64,000 bases of DNA, from the NCBI GenBank assembly GCA_001304875.1, contig BBZO01000015.1:1-64000 (forward strand). The letters are read 5' to 3'. The translations under genes were made by a program, and so were the position numbers. This document shows positions 1 to 11,613 of the stretch, in pieces. The notes beneath the pieces are model-generated. The model ran no database searches, had not been told where the DNA came from, and was given only the letters and a program-made list of their open reading frames with translations. Within the stretch, counting starts at the first letter, position 1. Each line of letters begins with the position of its first letter. This DNA comes from Clostridia bacterium UC5.1-2E3. Lineage in GTDB: Bacteria; Bacillota; Clostridia; Lachnospirales; Lachnospiraceae.

Positions 1-2
1 CC

Positions 3-836
3 GCAGAGAGTGCTGCGGGAAGCAGCGCCGGAGACTCCCTGTCCGCAGGTCCGGGAGCAGCCGCAGATTTGTCCGGCGCTGCCGGCGCTCCGGCGGTCAC
101 GCCGGCATCCCCCGACAGCCAGGACACGGCCTCCGGCCAGGGAAAAACAGGATCCGGATCCCGCTCCGCAAAAAGCCGCTCCGGCCGGACGGCCGGAACA
201 TCCGTCAGAAGTGCGTCCGCGCAGGACCAGGATGCGGCTTCGGAGGAGACGTCCGGCGAGGAAGCCGGTACCGGTGACAGCGGGACAGCGGCCGTCCCGG
301 AGAATCAGCCGGCTGCCCTGGCAGCGGAGATCACGGAGAGTCCGGCGGCGGATGAGAGCACGGCTGCGGCCAGCCGCTCCAGACAGCAGCGGTCGGCGCC
401 TGTGGTTATCTCCCCCTTAAGCGGCAGTCTGGAGAGCCTGGAGGGAGAGACCGAAGAAAACCGAGTGACCAGCGCCGAGCTTGAGGAGCGTCTTAAGAAG
501 CTGGATGCCAAGATTGCGAAGGCCAGGGACGAGGAGGTGGACAGCAGCACCAGCGCGGTGCTGGCAGCCTATTCCAACGAGCTGCGCATGTGGGAGAGCG
601 AGCTGAATCTGATCTACACGAGCATCCTGGATGTGCTCACCGAGGAGGAGGCCCAGAAGCTTAAGGACGACGAGAAGACCTGGCTCAGGACGAGGGAGAA
701 GACCTCCCAGGAAGCCGCGGCCCAGTACAGCGGCGGCACCATGGAGACAGTGGAGTACACGGCCTCCATGTCCACGCTTACCAGAGAGCGGGCCTACGCG
801 CTGCTTGACACCTACGGGGAAGAGCTGGACGGATAG
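3..836 (+). CDS. LprI-domain (DUF1311) secreted protein, 5' end cut by window
   Basis: The reading frame is open to the window edge, so the true start and any signal peptide lie upstream. The first ~150 residues seen are low-complexity Ala/Ser/Gly/Pro/Glu, as in an extracytoplasmic linker. The last ~110 residues look like an LprI/DUF1311 domain: a WESELN-IY segment, then EEEAQKLKDDEKTWL with R-EK, and a final LTRERAYALLD helix. The domain is known from lysozyme-inhibitor-like proteins and many uncharacterised Gram-positive envelope proteins, so the exact role is unknown. A strong terminator follows 35 bases after the stop, making this the end of its transcription unit. The domain call is fairly secure; the function is not. 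Confidence 0.7.
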   Translation, partial: AESAAGSSAGDSLSAGPGAAADLSGAAGAPAVTPASPDSQDTASGQGKTGSGSRSAKSRSGRTAGTSVRSASAQDQDAASEETSGEEAGTGDSGTAAVPENQPAALAAEITESPAADESTAAASRSRQQRSAPVVISPLSGSLESLEGETEENRVTSAELEERLKKLDAKIAKARDEEVDSSTSAVLAAYSNELRMWESELNLIYTSILDVLTEEEAQKLKDDEKTWLRTREKTSQEAAAQYSGGTMETVEYTASMSTLTRERAYALLDTYGEELDG

Positions 837-870
837 GAATTGAATGCGTGTTGCGGGAAGGACGTTTAGG

Positions 871-903
871 GACGGCCGGCATTTTCTGCCGGCTGTCTTT
901 TTT
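871..903 (+). terminator. Rho-independent terminator
   Basis: Two 10-base arms (871-880 and 888-897) pair fully with one G-T wobble around a 7-base loop, followed directly by six T. It ends the LprI-domain gene and separates it from alaS. Confidence 0.9.
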
Positions 904-949
904 GCGGCTTTTTCATGCCAAAGAAAGCCGCCGGCGGCCCAGAAACCTC

Positions 950-978
950 TTGATTATTAAAAACTCCTATGCTAATAT
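950..978 (+). promoter_or_regulatory. Sigma-A-type promoter of alaS
   Basis: TTGATT at 950-955, a 17-base spacer and TAATAT at 973-978, 62 bases before the alaS GTG start. The leader is too short for a T-box and shows none of its motifs, so amino-acid-dependent attenuation is not indicated. Confidence 0.6.
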
Positions 979-1040
979 ACAAAGAATGAGGCTTTCAAAC
1001 AAAAATAGAAAAATATACAAGTAACCAGGAGGACGACAAC

Positions 1041-3679
1041 GTGAAAAAGTACGGTGTGAACGAACTTAGAAGAATGTTTCTCGAGTTCTTTGAGAGCAAG
1101 GGACATCTGGCCATGAAGAGCTTTTCCCTTGTTCCCCACAATGACAACAGCCTTTTATTAATCAACTCGGGCATGGCGCCCTTAAAGCCCTATTTCACCG
1201 GACAGGAGATTCCGCCGAGAAAGCGCGTGACCACCTGCCAGAAATGTATCCGCACCGGCGATATCGAGAACATCGGTAAGACCGCCCGCCACGGCACATT
1301 CTTTGAGATGTTGGGCAACTTCTCCTTCGGAGACTACTTTAAGGACGAGGCCATCGCATGGTCCTGGGAGTTTTTAACCGAGGTCATCGGCCTGGATCCC
1401 GAGCGCCTGTATCCGTCCGTGTATCTGGACGACGACGAGGCCTTCGACATCTGGAACAAGAAGATCGGTATCCCGGCGGAGAAGATTTTCCGTTTCGGAA
1501 AAGAGGACAACTTCTGGGAGCACGGCGCAGGTCCCTGCGGCCCCTGTTCCGAGATCTACTACGACAGAGGCGAGAAGTACGGCTGCGGCAAGCCCGGATG
1601 CACCGTGGGCTGCGACTGCGACCGTTTTATCGAGGTGTGGAACAACGTGTTCACCCAGTTTGACAACGACGGACACGGCCACTACACCGAGCTGGAGCAC
1701 AAAAACATCGACACCGGCATGGGCTTAGAGCGTCTGGCCGTGGTGGTGCAGGACGTGGATTCCCTGTTCACCGTGGACACCAACAAGGCGCTTTTAGACA
1801 GAGTCTGCGAGCTGGCCCACGCCGAGTACCAGAAGGATCACGAGACCGACGTTTCCCTGCGCATCGTGACCGACCATATTAAATCCTGTACCTTCATGAT
1901 CTCCGACGGCATCATGCCCTCCAACGAGGGCCGCGGCTACGTGCTGCGCCGTCTTCTTCGCCGCGCGGCCAGACACGGGCGCAAGCTGGGCATCGAGGGA
2001 CGTTTCCTGGCGGGACTTTCCGAAACCGTCATCGCCCTCTCCAGGGACGGCTATCCGGAGTTGGAGGAGAAGAAGGCCATGATCTTCAAGGTTCTCACCG
2101 AGGAGGAGGACAAGTTCAACAAGACCATCGACCAGGGACTTTCCATTCTGGCCGACATGGAGGAGAAGATGACCGCAGGCGGGGAGAAGACCCTCTCCGG
2201 CGAGGACGCCTTCAAGCTCTATGACACCTACGGCTTCCCCTTCGATCTGACGAAGGAGATCCTGGAGGAGAAGAATCTCTCCATCGACGAGGAGGGCTTT
2301 AAGAAGGCCATGGACGAGCAGAGAAGCAAGGCCAGAGCCGCCAGAAAGACCACCAACTACATGGGCGCCGACGTGACCGTCTACCAGTCCATCGACGCGG
2401 CCATCACCACGGAATTTGTGGGCTATGACCGTCTGACCCACGACTCCGAGATCACGGTGCTGACCACCGAGGAGGAGCTGGTGGAGGCCTTGACCGACGG
2501 CCAGAACGGCACCGTCATCGTGAAGGAGACTCCGTTCTACGCCACCATGGGCGGACAGCAGGCGGATATCGGCTATATTACCTCTGAAAAGGGAAGCTTT
2601 AAGGTGCTGGATACCATCAAGCTGCAGGGCGGCAAGGTGGGCCACGTGGGCGTCGTGGAGAGCGGCATGTTCCAGGTGGGCGACCGCGTCACCTTAAAGG
2701 TGGACGCCGACAACCGTCAGCTCACCTGCAAGAACCACAGCGCGACCCATCTGCTTCACAAGGCGCTGCGCCAGGTGTTAGGCACCCACGTGGAGCAGGC
2801 CGGTTCCCTGGTGACCGCAGACAGACTCCGTTTCGACTTCACCCATTTCTCCGCCATGACGCCGGAGGAGATCGCGCAGGTGGAGGAGATTGTAAATAAA
2901 GAGATCCGCGAGGACTTAGCCGTCCGCACGGACATCATGGGCATCGAGGAGGCCAAGAAGACCGGAGCCATGGCTCTGTTCGGAGAAAAGTACGGCGAGA
3001 CCGTGCGCGTGGTGCGCATGGGAGACTTCTCCACGGAGCTGTGCGGCGGAACCCACGTGGCCAACACAGGAGCCATCGCTTCCTTCAAGATTATCTCCGA
3101 GGCAGGCATCGCCGCCGGCGTGAGACGTATCGAGGCGCTGACCTCCCAGGGGCTTATGAACTACTATAAGGAGCTTGAGGACGAGCTTCACAGCGCGGCG
3201 AAGGCGGCGAAGACCACCCCGGCGGCGCTGACCTCCAGAATCGAGACGCTGCTGGACGAGATCAAGCGCTCCACTCCGAGAACGAGAAGCTGAAGAGCCG
3301 TCTGGCCAACGATTCCGTGAAGGACGTCTTAAGCCAGGTGATCGACGTGAAGGGCGTCAAGGTTCTGGCGGTCAAGGTGGACGACGTGGATATGAACGGA
3401 CTCCGCAACTTAGGCGACCAGCTGAAGGAGAAGCTGGGAGAGGGCGTCGTGGTTCTGGCATCCGCCACCGACGGAAAGGTGAACCTGATGGCATCCGCCA
3501 CCGAGGAGGCCATGAAGAAGGGCGCACACGCCGGAAACCTCATCAAAGCCATCGCGGGCTTTGTGGGAGGAGGCGGCGGCGGACGGCCGAACATGGCCCA
3601 GGCCGGCGGTAAAAATCCCGCAGGAATCCCGGATTCTTTGGCAAAAGTTGCCGAAGTTGTGGCAGAACAGATAAAATAA
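1041..3679 (+). CDS. alaS: Alanine-tRNA ligase (one frameshift)
   Basis: Charges tRNA-Ala with alanine in the cytoplasm. The class II core starts at the N-terminus (LRRMFLEFFESKGH, GMAPLKPYFTG, RHGTFFEMLGNFSFGDYF). The editing domain carries the zinc-binding HSATHLLHKALR and CGGTHV motifs, and a Gly-rich DHHA1 domain (AGFVGGGGGGRPNMAQAGG) ends the protein. The frame breaks near 3265, where one base appears lost from a GG (AAGGCG read as AAGCG); restoring it joins both parts into about 879 residues, the usual family length. Start: GTG at 1041, 7 bases after AGGAGG. It has its own promoter, and rpsU follows from a separate promoter. Essential, so the frameshift is almost certainly a sequence error. 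Confidence 0.97.
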
Positions 3680-3691
3680 TTAAAAATCCTG

Positions 3692-3719
3692 TTGACGAAT
3701 GGAAAAAATGTGATATAAT
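3692..3719 (+). promoter_or_regulatory. Promoter of rpsU
   Basis: TTGACG at 3692-3697, 16-base spacer, TATAAT at 3714-3719. It lies just downstream of alaS and drives rpsU after an ~80-base leader. Confidence 0.75.
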
Positions 3720-3799
3720 CATAGCAGTGCTATGAAAATACCAAACAGTTGTATCAATATGCACTTATTACACAACTGGAGGGAGGTTAGGTGTGAGCT

Positions 3800-3976
3800 A
3801 TGTCGAATGTAATCGTTAAAGATAACGAAAGTTTAGATAGTGCTTTACGCAGATTCAAAAGAAACTGTGCAAAGGCTGGCATTCAGCAGGAGATTCGTAA
3901 AAGAGAGCATTACGAGAAACCCAGCGTAAGACGCAAAAAGAAATCCGAAGCTGCCAGAAAACGCAAATACAACTAA
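3800..3976 (+). CDS. rpsU: 30S ribosomal protein S21
   Basis: Fifty-eight residues, starting [20 protein letters not shown] and ending in a very basic [15 protein letters not shown] tail, the hallmark of bS21. It binds the 30S platform near the anti-Shine-Dalgarno region and helps initiation. The ATG at 3800 is preceded by a GGAGGGAGG-type site about 11 bases upstream. It stands alone between its promoter (3692) and terminator (3991). Its codon use is plainer and more AT-rich than that of its neighbours, as in many highly expressed ribosomal genes. No frameshift. Confidence 0.96.
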   Translation: MSNVIVKDNESLDSALRRFKRNCAKAGIQQEIRKREHYEKPSVRRKKKSEAARKRKYN

Positions 3977-3990
3977 GTATTGAATCAGAA

Positions 3991-4019
3991 AATCCCCGGT
4001 TTATTGGCCGGGGATTTTT
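3991..4019 (+). terminator. Terminator after rpsU
   Basis: Nine-base perfect arms (3991-3999 and 4008-4016), 8-base loop, T-rich tail to 4019. Confidence 0.93.
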
Positions 4020-4070
4020 CGTGCCCTCCGGCATATACTTTTAGGAAGAAAGGTGCGAAGGAGCAGCCAC

Positions 4071-4340
4071 ATGCTCTCAGAACAGCCGAAGGAAGCCATC
4101 TGCGAGACCCTGAAGCTGCCGCGCGACGTGCTGCTGGGAGAGATGCTCATCTCCTTTGTGGGACGCCGCCAGATGGTGGTCGAAAACTACAGAAACCTGA
4201 TTCTATACACCGACACCTGCATCCGCCTGCAGGGAAAGAGCGGGCGGCTGTCCGTGGCGGGAAGCCGCCTTGTCATCGACTATTACAACAGCGAGGAGAT
4301 GAAGATCTCCGGCCAGATCAAGAGCGTGGAGTTTGAGTAG
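4071..4340 (+). CDS. yqfC: YabP/YqfC-family sporulation protein
   Basis: A small protein of about 89 residues with the YabP/YqfC fold pattern: P-LLGE-LISFVGRRQMVVENYRNLILYTDTCIRLQGKSGRLSVAG-LVIDYYN-EEMKISGQIKSVEF. YqfC is made in the mother cell under sigma-E in Bacillus and is needed for efficient sporulation; its molecular role is poorly defined. ATG 4071 is chosen because AAGGAG lies 7 bases upstream; an in-frame GTG at 4053 is the alternative. It sits 11 bases before yqfD, the conserved yqfC-yqfD-phoH-ybeY order, which supports the call strongly. Confidence 0.88.
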   Translation: MLSEQPKEAICETLKLPRDVLLGEMLISFVGRRQMVVENYRNLILYTDTCIRLQGKSGRLSVAGSRLVIDYYNSEEMKISGQIKSVEFE

Positions 4341-4351
4341 GAGGTGAGGGC

Positions 4352-5566
4352 TTGGCAGGCAGATGGGAAGGCTTTCTGCGGGGGGAGCTGAAGGTCCGGG
4401 CATCCGGCTACAACCCGGAGCGTTTTTTTAATCTCTTAAAATCGGGAGGCATCGAGGTGAAGGCGCTTTCCTGCGCCGGGGATTCCTACGTGTTCGAGAT
4501 GAGGGCGGAGGATTTTAAGCGCCTTAAACCCTATGTGAGAAAGTCGGGCGTGCGCGTGAGGATCCTCGAGAAATACGGCTTTGCTTTCTGGGCGAGGAGG
4601 CACCGGCGGCGTTTTTTCTATCCGCTTGGCTGCCTGCTGTTTTTTCTTTTCATCTACAGCCTGTCCTTCTTCATCTGGAGAATCGATTTTGAGGGAAACG
4701 AGAAATTTACGGACGAGTATCTGACGAGATATCTGGCCGGCATCGGCGTGCAGGCGGGAATGCCGGCCAGGCGTGTCTTCTGCGAGCAGATCGAGGCTTC
4801 CATCCGGGAAGATTTCCAGGACATCACCTGGGTGTCGGCCCAGGTGTCCGGCACCTGCCTCACGGTGCACGTGAAGGAGAATGAGGTGCTCCTCTACGTG
4901 CCGGAAAGGACGGCACTCCCAGAGATTTAACAGCGAAAAAGGACGGGGTGATCACCCGCATGGTGGTGCGAAACGGCGTGCCGTTGGTAAAGGCCGGCGA
5001 CCAGGTGAGCGCCGGGCAGCCGCTGGTCAGCGGGCGCATTCCCATCACCGACGACGCAGAGCAGGTGGTGGCGGAGCATCTGACTGCGGCGGACGCGGAT
5101 ATTTTCGCGCGGACGGAGACGGAGCTTTCCCGCACGGTTTCAAGGCGCTGTCCGGCGGAGAGTGCCACGGGGCGGAGGCGGTACGGGTTTTACTTTGACG
5201 TTTTCGGAAACCGCTTCGCCTACCTCCTTCCGGCGGACGGGGAGAACGTCTGGAAGACCGTCCGGGAGGAGCATCAGCTGCGCCTGACGGAGGATTTCTA
5301 CCTGCCGGTGCACTTCGGCTCCGTGGTGAGCCGCGAGTACGAGACCTACGAGCGGATCCGTTCGGAACAGGAGCTTAAGGCCATGGCCGCGCAGTGGATG
5401 GCGGAGGAAGTAGAAAAATTAGAGGAAAAAGGTATACAAATACTGGCAAATAATGTTACAATAAAAGTTAATGATTCCGAGTGCCGGATGACTCTTCATC
5501 TGGTGACGGAGGAACCGATCGCCGAACCGGCGGCCATCACAGAGGTTGAGAAGACAGGAGAGACGG

Positions 5567-5580
<14 letters not shown>
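4352..5580 (+). CDS. yqfD: Sporulation protein YqfD (one frameshift)
   Basis: Membrane-anchored sporulation protein of about 409 residues. A cytoplasmic N-terminal part (FFNLLKSGGIEVK) precedes one transmembrane segment near residues 90-107 (FYPLGCLLFFLFIYSLSFF). A POTRA-like region follows (IDFEGNEKFTDEYLTRYL) and then a beta-rich part (DGVITRMVVRNG-PLVKAGDQV) resembling a biotinyl-lipoyl-like hairpin. The frame breaks near 4910; adding one A to an A run gives EKDGTPRDLTAKKDGVITR and joins the halves. The start is TTG at 4352 after GGAGGTGAG. The 3' end overlaps phoH by 14 bases. Sigma-E control is known for the Bacillus homologue, but no promoter is claimed here. Confidence 0.88.
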
Positions 5581-6585
<1,005 letters not shown>

Positions 6586-6602
<17 letters not shown>

Positions 6603-7083
6603 GTACGAGGCGGAGAGGAAGCTTTCGCTGCCTTATGAGGAGATTATAGAGGAGATCGTCCTGGAGTCCCTGGACTATGAGAAATGTCCCTACGAGGCCG
6701 AGGTGAACGTGATTCTGACGGACAACGAGGCCATCCGGGAGATCAACCGGGAGCACCGGGGGATTGATGCGCCCACGGACGTGCTGTCCTTCCCCATGGT
6801 GGACTACGAACGGCCATCGGACTTCGACCACGTGGAGAACGCGGCGGAGGACTATTTCAATCCCGAGACCGGGGAGCTGATGCTGGGGGACATCGTCATT
6901 TCCGTGGACAAGGTCACGGAGCAGGCGGAGAAGTACGGCCATTCCGAACGGCGGGAGTTAGCGTTTCTGGTGGCCCACAGCATGCTTCACCTGTGCGGCT
7001 ACGACCACATGGAGGACGGGGAGCGCCTGGTGATGGAGGAAAAGCAGGAGGAGATTCTGAAGCGGAAGGGGTATGAGCGGTGA
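6586..7083 (+). CDS. ybeY: Endoribonuclease YbeY, 16S rRNA maturation factor
   Basis: Single-strand endoribonuclease for 16S rRNA 3' maturation and ribosome quality control. The zinc-binding motif H-S-M-L-H-L-C-G-Y-D-H is intact near residue 142, and the NREHRGIDAPTDVLSFP segment is family-typical. At 165 residues the length is normal and the gene carries no frameshift. It starts at ATG 6586 in the tail of phoH, with GGAGGCGGG just upstream, and its stop overlaps the GTG of the next gene, so translation of yqfC through the DUF3048 gene is probably coupled. Confidence 0.96.
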
Positions 7084-8188
7084 AAAAGTATTGTGTATGG
7101 GCGGGGTTAATGATGTCGGTTCTGGTTCTTTCCGGGTGTTCCCGGAAGGCGGAGAAGGTGGCCGTGACGGCGGCTCCCACCACAGAGCGCGTGGTGGTGA
7201 CCACGGAGGCGGAGACGGAACCCGCGGAGAGTGAACCGGAATCCACGGAGCGCGTGGCAGTGGACGGGATGATACGAAGCTATTTGACCGGAGAGATGGT
7301 TCCGGTGGAGCAGGGGGACCGGCGTCCCCTGGCCGTGATGATCAGCAATGACAAGGCGGCCATGCCCCACTACGGCATGAACAATGCCGGGGTCATCTAC
7401 GAGGCGCCGGTGGAGGGCGGCATCAACCGCTACATGGCCATCATCGAGGACTATGACGATTTAGAGCGCATCGGCTCCGTGCGGAGCTGCCGCACCTACT
7501 ATACATACTTTGCCAAAGAGTTCGAGGCGGTCTACGCCCACTTCGGACAGAGCGTTTTTGCGCTTCCGTACCTGGAGAACGTGGACAACATCAACGGCAT
7601 CGAGGGCCTCGGGGGACGGGCCTTTTACCGCACCAGCGATAAAAAGGCGCCCCACAACGCCTACACCAGCGGTGAGCGCGTGAAGAAGGCCATGGAGGAG
7701 ATGGGCTACGACAGCGCCTACCCGGAGAGCTACGAAGGGCATTTCCTCTTTGCGGACAAGCCCAATCTCCTGGAGGATGAGCGGGACGCCACCTACGTGG
7801 CGCCGGGGTATCCCATAAACGCCCCCTGGTTCGAGTACCGGCCGGACGACGGGCTCTACTACCGCTACCAGTACGGCGGCCCCCACAATGGGACAAGGGC
7901 CAGTTTGCGGTCAAAAATATTATTTTCCAGTATTGCGGCTGGGACTACTACAACCTGACGGAATATCTGGACATCAACGAGCACACCTCCGAGCGGGGAT
8001 ATTTTTTCACCAACGGGAAATGTCAGAACATCACCTGGCGCAAGGACGGGGAGTTCGGCGTGACCCACTACTATGACGAGGACGGTCAGGAGATCGAGCT
8101 GAATCCGGGAAAGACCTGGATCTGCATCATACAGTCTGACCGTTATGATAAGGCGGTTTTCCATGGCGACAACGAGGACAACGAATAG
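7080..8188 (+). CDS. DUF3048 (YerB-like) lipoprotein (one frameshift)
   Basis: Secreted lipoprotein of about 369 residues. The signal peptide ends in a lipobox, VLVLSGCS, so Cys21 would be lipidated and the protein held on the outer face of the membrane. After a Thr/Glu-rich linker comes the DUF3048 domain: RRPLAVMISNDKAAMPHYGMNNAGVIYEAPVEGGINRYMAIIEDY and RIGSVRSCRTYY. The frame shifts near 7885; the continuation (GQFAVKNIIFQYCGWDYYNL...) completes the C-terminal DUF3048 part. The GTG start overlaps the ybeY stop by four bases, and the flippase gene starts inside its last codons. Function is unknown; B. subtilis YerB is its named relative. Confidence 0.85.
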
Positions 8189-9830
8189 AAGACGGACAGG
8201 AGGAACGAACTTTGTCATCCAGGGCAGCATCCTGGCGGCGGCGGGCATTATCGTCCGGCTGATCGGACTTCTGTACCGCGTTCCCATGACAAATATCATC
8301 GGGGACGAGGGAATGGGACACTATTCCATCGCATTCAATGTATACAATATCGTTCTGATTCTATCCTCCTACAGCATGCCGCTGGCGGTATCCAAGATGG
8401 TGGCGGCCAGGCTGGCGGTGGGGGAGTATAAAATTCCGTCCGGGTACTTAAGACGGCCCTCTTTTACGGAACCGTCGTGGGCGGGGCCGGCTGTCTGGTC
8501 ACCTGGTTCATGGCGGACTACTTTGCCGCGGAGCTTTCAAGGCGCCGCTGGCGGCCTACGCGCTCCGGACCCTGGCCCCCACCATCTGGGTGATGGCCTA
8601 CCTAGGCGTCATGCGCGGCTATTTCCAGGGACAGGGAACCATGATCCCCACGGCTGTCTCGCAGATTTTAGAGCAGATTGTGAACGCCATTATCAGCGTG
8701 GTCGCGGCCGGCTACCTGTTCCAGCTGGGCTTTAAGGCCACGCTTATCTACGACGAGAGCGGCTACGCCGAGGCCTACGGCGCGGCGGGCGGCACCCTGG
8801 GAACCGGGATGGGAGCGGCGGCGGCCCTCCTGTTCGTACTGTTTTTATACCTGATGTACCGGCCTGCCCTACGGCGGCGCGTCCGCAGGGATAAGACGAG
8901 ACGCAGGGAATCCTACGGCTCGCTCACCGGTATTTTCATCTGTACCGTGATCCCGGTGATTTTAAGCACCACCATCTACAATGTGAACGCGGTCATTGAC
9001 AACGGCATTGTGGCCTACGGCATGGACAAGCTGGGGCAGGGGGAAGAATACCTGGCTCTCTGGGGCATCTACAACAACAAGTACCTGCTCCTGGTGCACG
9101 TTCCCCTGGCCATGGCCAACTCCCTGGCTTCCTCGCTGATTCCCTCGCTCTCCAGCGCGGTGGCGGCGAAGGAGCGGCGGGAGGTCTTAAAAAAGACGGC
9201 CACGGTCATCCGCTGCGCCATGATTATCGCCATCCCGTCGGCGGTGGGGATGACCGTGCTGGCGGCGCCGATCATGCATCTTCTGTTCGGCGAGAGCGGG
9301 GACAGCGAGGCCGTGAAGATGCTCTTAACCGGCTCCGTGGCCGTGGTGTTTCTGTCGCTCTCCACGGTCACCAACGCGATTCTGCAGGGCATCAACCACA
9401 TGAAGACGCCCATCCGCAATGCGCTCATCTCCCTGGTGCTCCACGTGATTGCGCTCTACATTCTTCTGATGTATGGAAAGATGGGAATTTACAGCGTGCT
9501 GATCGCGAACATCCTGTTTTCGGTGTTCATGTGCATGTTAAACGCCAGCTCCATCCGCCGGTATCTGCGGTACAGGCAGGAGATCCGGCGGACGTTTCTG
9601 CTCCCGGCGGCGGCCTCCGCCGTCATGGGCGCGGTGGCCTTCGCCGTCTACAAGGCTTCATGGCGGTGCTTGACCGCAATGTGATCGCCACCGCCGCCTC
9701 CATCGCCGTCGCCATGGCGGTCTACGGCGTGCTGCTTATCCGGCTTCGCGCCATCGATGAGACGGAGCTTCGCACCATGCCGGGCGGTACCAGGCTCCTG
9801 GGGCTTGCGAGAAAATTTCATCTTTTCTGA
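8163..9830 (+). CDS. SpoVB/MurJ-type lipid-linked oligosaccharide flippase (three frameshifts)
   Basis: Polytopic membrane protein of about 556 residues in the MOP superfamily (PST/SpoVB branch). It probably moves lipid-linked cell wall or spore cortex precursors across the membrane. The N-terminus TGGTNFVIQGSILAAAGIIVRLIGLLYRVPMTNIIGDEGMG is typical. Later parts show repeated helices and a conserved NAILQGINHMKTPIRNALIS segment. Frames break near 8430 (A run), 8537 (T run) and 9655 (GGG read as GG). ATG 8163 is preferred because it has AAGGCGG six bases upstream; it lies inside the last codons of the DUF3048 gene. Whether the role is MurJ or sporulation-specific SpoVB cannot be told from sequence alone. 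Confidence 0.85.
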
Positions 9831-9879
9831 TTAAACGGTAAAAGAAAGCAAATACTATACTTTGAGGAGGGATTTCCCC

Positions 9880-10292
9880 ATGAAAAGGTATATATCGTGC
9901 TTTCTTTTATTTTCGGGTGCGGCCGCGCTCTGTTTTCTCCTGGCGTTCTGGGTTATGGGAAACAGCAGCCGGAGCGCTCTTAAGACTCCCGGCAGCCAGG
10001 CGGATGCCGCGCAGGAATCTACGGCAGAGGGGGCGGACGGGGGTGTCACTGAGCCGCAGGCGTTTGCGGCGGCGGGCCAGCGGGGCGTGTCCCATGTCCC
10101 GGCGGACGGGCGGTATTTTCTGATCGCGGAGCAGGGAATGCTCATGGTCTACGAGGCCGGCGCGTCGGAGGGAACCTCCATGCACATGCCGCTGTCGGAG
10201 ATCGCGCCGGAGGAGCAGGAAAAATTGAGGGACGGGCTCTGGTTTTCCACGTGATGGAGGTCTACAGCTATCTGGAGTCCTGCACCAGTTAA
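9880..10292 (+). CDS. Small membrane-anchored BofC-like protein (one frameshift)
   Basis: About 137 residues. One N-terminal hydrophobic segment (CFLLFSGAAALCFLLAFWVMG) acts as signal or anchor, followed by a short Ala/Gly/Glu linker. The folded part (RYFLIAEQGMLMVYEAGASE, then PLSEIAPEEQEKLRDGLWF) resembles the C-terminal domain of BofC, a sporulation protein of the sigma-K checkpoint. The match is by pattern only. As read the frame stops at 10254; one T missing from the TTTT near 10244 restores HVMEVYSYLESCTS and a stop at 10292. ATG 9880 follows GGAGGG by 8 bases. It comes just after the flippase, which fits a sporulation or envelope setting. Confidence 0.6.
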
Positions 10293-10299
10293 AAACATC

Positions 10300-10329
10300 T
10301 TGAAACTTCCCGCGCAGTTGGGCTATACT
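10300..10329 (+). promoter_or_regulatory. Promoter of the flavoprotein pair
   Basis: TTGAAA at 10300-10305, 18-base spacer, TATACT at 10324-10329, followed by a 40-base leader to the first flavoprotein gene. Confidence 0.55.
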
Positions 10330-10369
10330 AAATGAGACTGCCCGGCAGACGGGCGGGATGGGAGTGACT

Positions 10370-11613
10370 ATGAAAAAACAGATACTTGTCATCGGCGGCG
10401 GCGCCTCCGGCATGACCGCGGCCATCTTTGCGGCCCGTGCCGGGGCGTCGGTGACCATCTTGGAGCACGGCCCCAGGCTGGGGAAGAAGATTCTTTCCAC
10501 CGGGAACGGGCGGTGCAATCTGACAAATTTACATATGGGCGCGGAGTATTTCCGCGGCGGCGAGGGCGGCCGGGCGGCCGCCGGCTTCGTATCCCAGGCG
10601 CTGGAGCGGTTCGGTGTTCCGGAGACGCTGGCCTTTTTCAGCGGACTGGGACTGGTGACCAAGGATAAAAACGGATACGTCTATCCCCGCTCCGAGCAGG
10701 CCTCCGCGGTGCTGGATCTGCTTCTCACGGAGGTGCGCCGGCTGGCATCCGCGTCGTGACGGACTGCGGGCCGGAGACGATTCTTGCCCGTCCCGGAACG
10801 GCGGGATTTAACGTAAAAACACCGGACGGCTCCTTTGCCTGCGACCGGCTGATTCTGGCCGCCGGCTCCAAGGCTGCCCCCGTGACGGGCTCCGACGGCA
10901 GCGGCTACGCGCTTGCCGGGGCGCTGGGCTACCGCATCGTGAAGCCGCTGCCTGCGCTGGTGCAGCTTAGGTGCAGGGAGAAGTATTATAAGCGTTTGCA
11001 GGGAATCCGCACCGACGGGGCCGTGATTCTTAAAGTGGATGGAAAAGAGGCGGCCAGGGACGCGGGGGAAATCCAGCTTACGGACTACGGAATCTCCGGC
11101 ATCCCGGTGTTCCAGGTGAGCCGCTTTGCGGCGGTGGCTCTGGATCAGGGACGCCGCGTGGAGGCGGTCCTGGATCTCTGCCCGGAGTTCTCCTTCGGGG
11201 AAGTCTGCGGGATGCTTGAGGAGAGGAGTCAGCGGGACGGCCTCACCTGCGGGGAGATGCTAAACGGGTGGTTTAACAAAAAGCTGATCCCGGTTCTCCT
11301 CACCCAGGCGGGGATCGCCCCGGAGCTTGCGGCGCGCAGCCTTAAGCCTGCGCAGATCAAGTTGCTGGCGTCCTGGATCAAGGGATGGACGACCCAGGTT
11401 CTCGCGGTCAATCCGTTCGCAAACGCCCAGGTCTGCTGCGGCGGCGTGGACGTAAGACAGGTACATCCGCGGACCATGGAGGGAAGGCTCCACCGCGGTC
11501 TCTACTTCGCCGGAGAACTTCTGGACGTGGACGGCATCTGCGGCGGCTACAATCTCCAGTGGGCCTGGACATCCGGCGCGCTGGCGGGAATGAATGCGGG
11601 AGGGAACGGATGA
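10370..11613 (+). CDS. HI0933/YhiN-family FAD flavoprotein (one frameshift)
   Basis: NAD(P)/FAD-dependent oxidoreductase of about 414 residues. The N-terminal Rossmann motif VIGGGASGMTAAIFAARAGA binds FAD, and GKKILSTGNGRCNLTN is the hallmark of the HI0933/YhiN family. The end matches too (GLYFAGELLDVDGICGGYNLQWAWTSGALAG). The substrate is not known for this family. The frame breaks near 10742, where one G of a GGG seems lost. ATG 10370 follows GGGAG; the 12-base-longer start at 10358 lacks good spacing. The stop overlaps the next flavoprotein gene (ATGA), so the two are translationally coupled. Confidence 0.88.

Noticed and set aside
979-1040. T-box leader for alaS
   Set aside because: Only about 60 bases separate promoter and start codon, and the T-box core motif and terminator are absent.
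1794-2645. 283-residue minus-strand ORF
   Set aside because: Lies wholly antisense to the alaS coding region; its composition mirrors GC-rich codons on the other strand and it has no recognisable motif.
11385-11609. N-terminal extension of the COG2509 flavoprotein frame
   Set aside because: The added residues are out-of-frame reading of the preceding flavoprotein gene; the ATG at 11610 overlaps its stop as ATGA.
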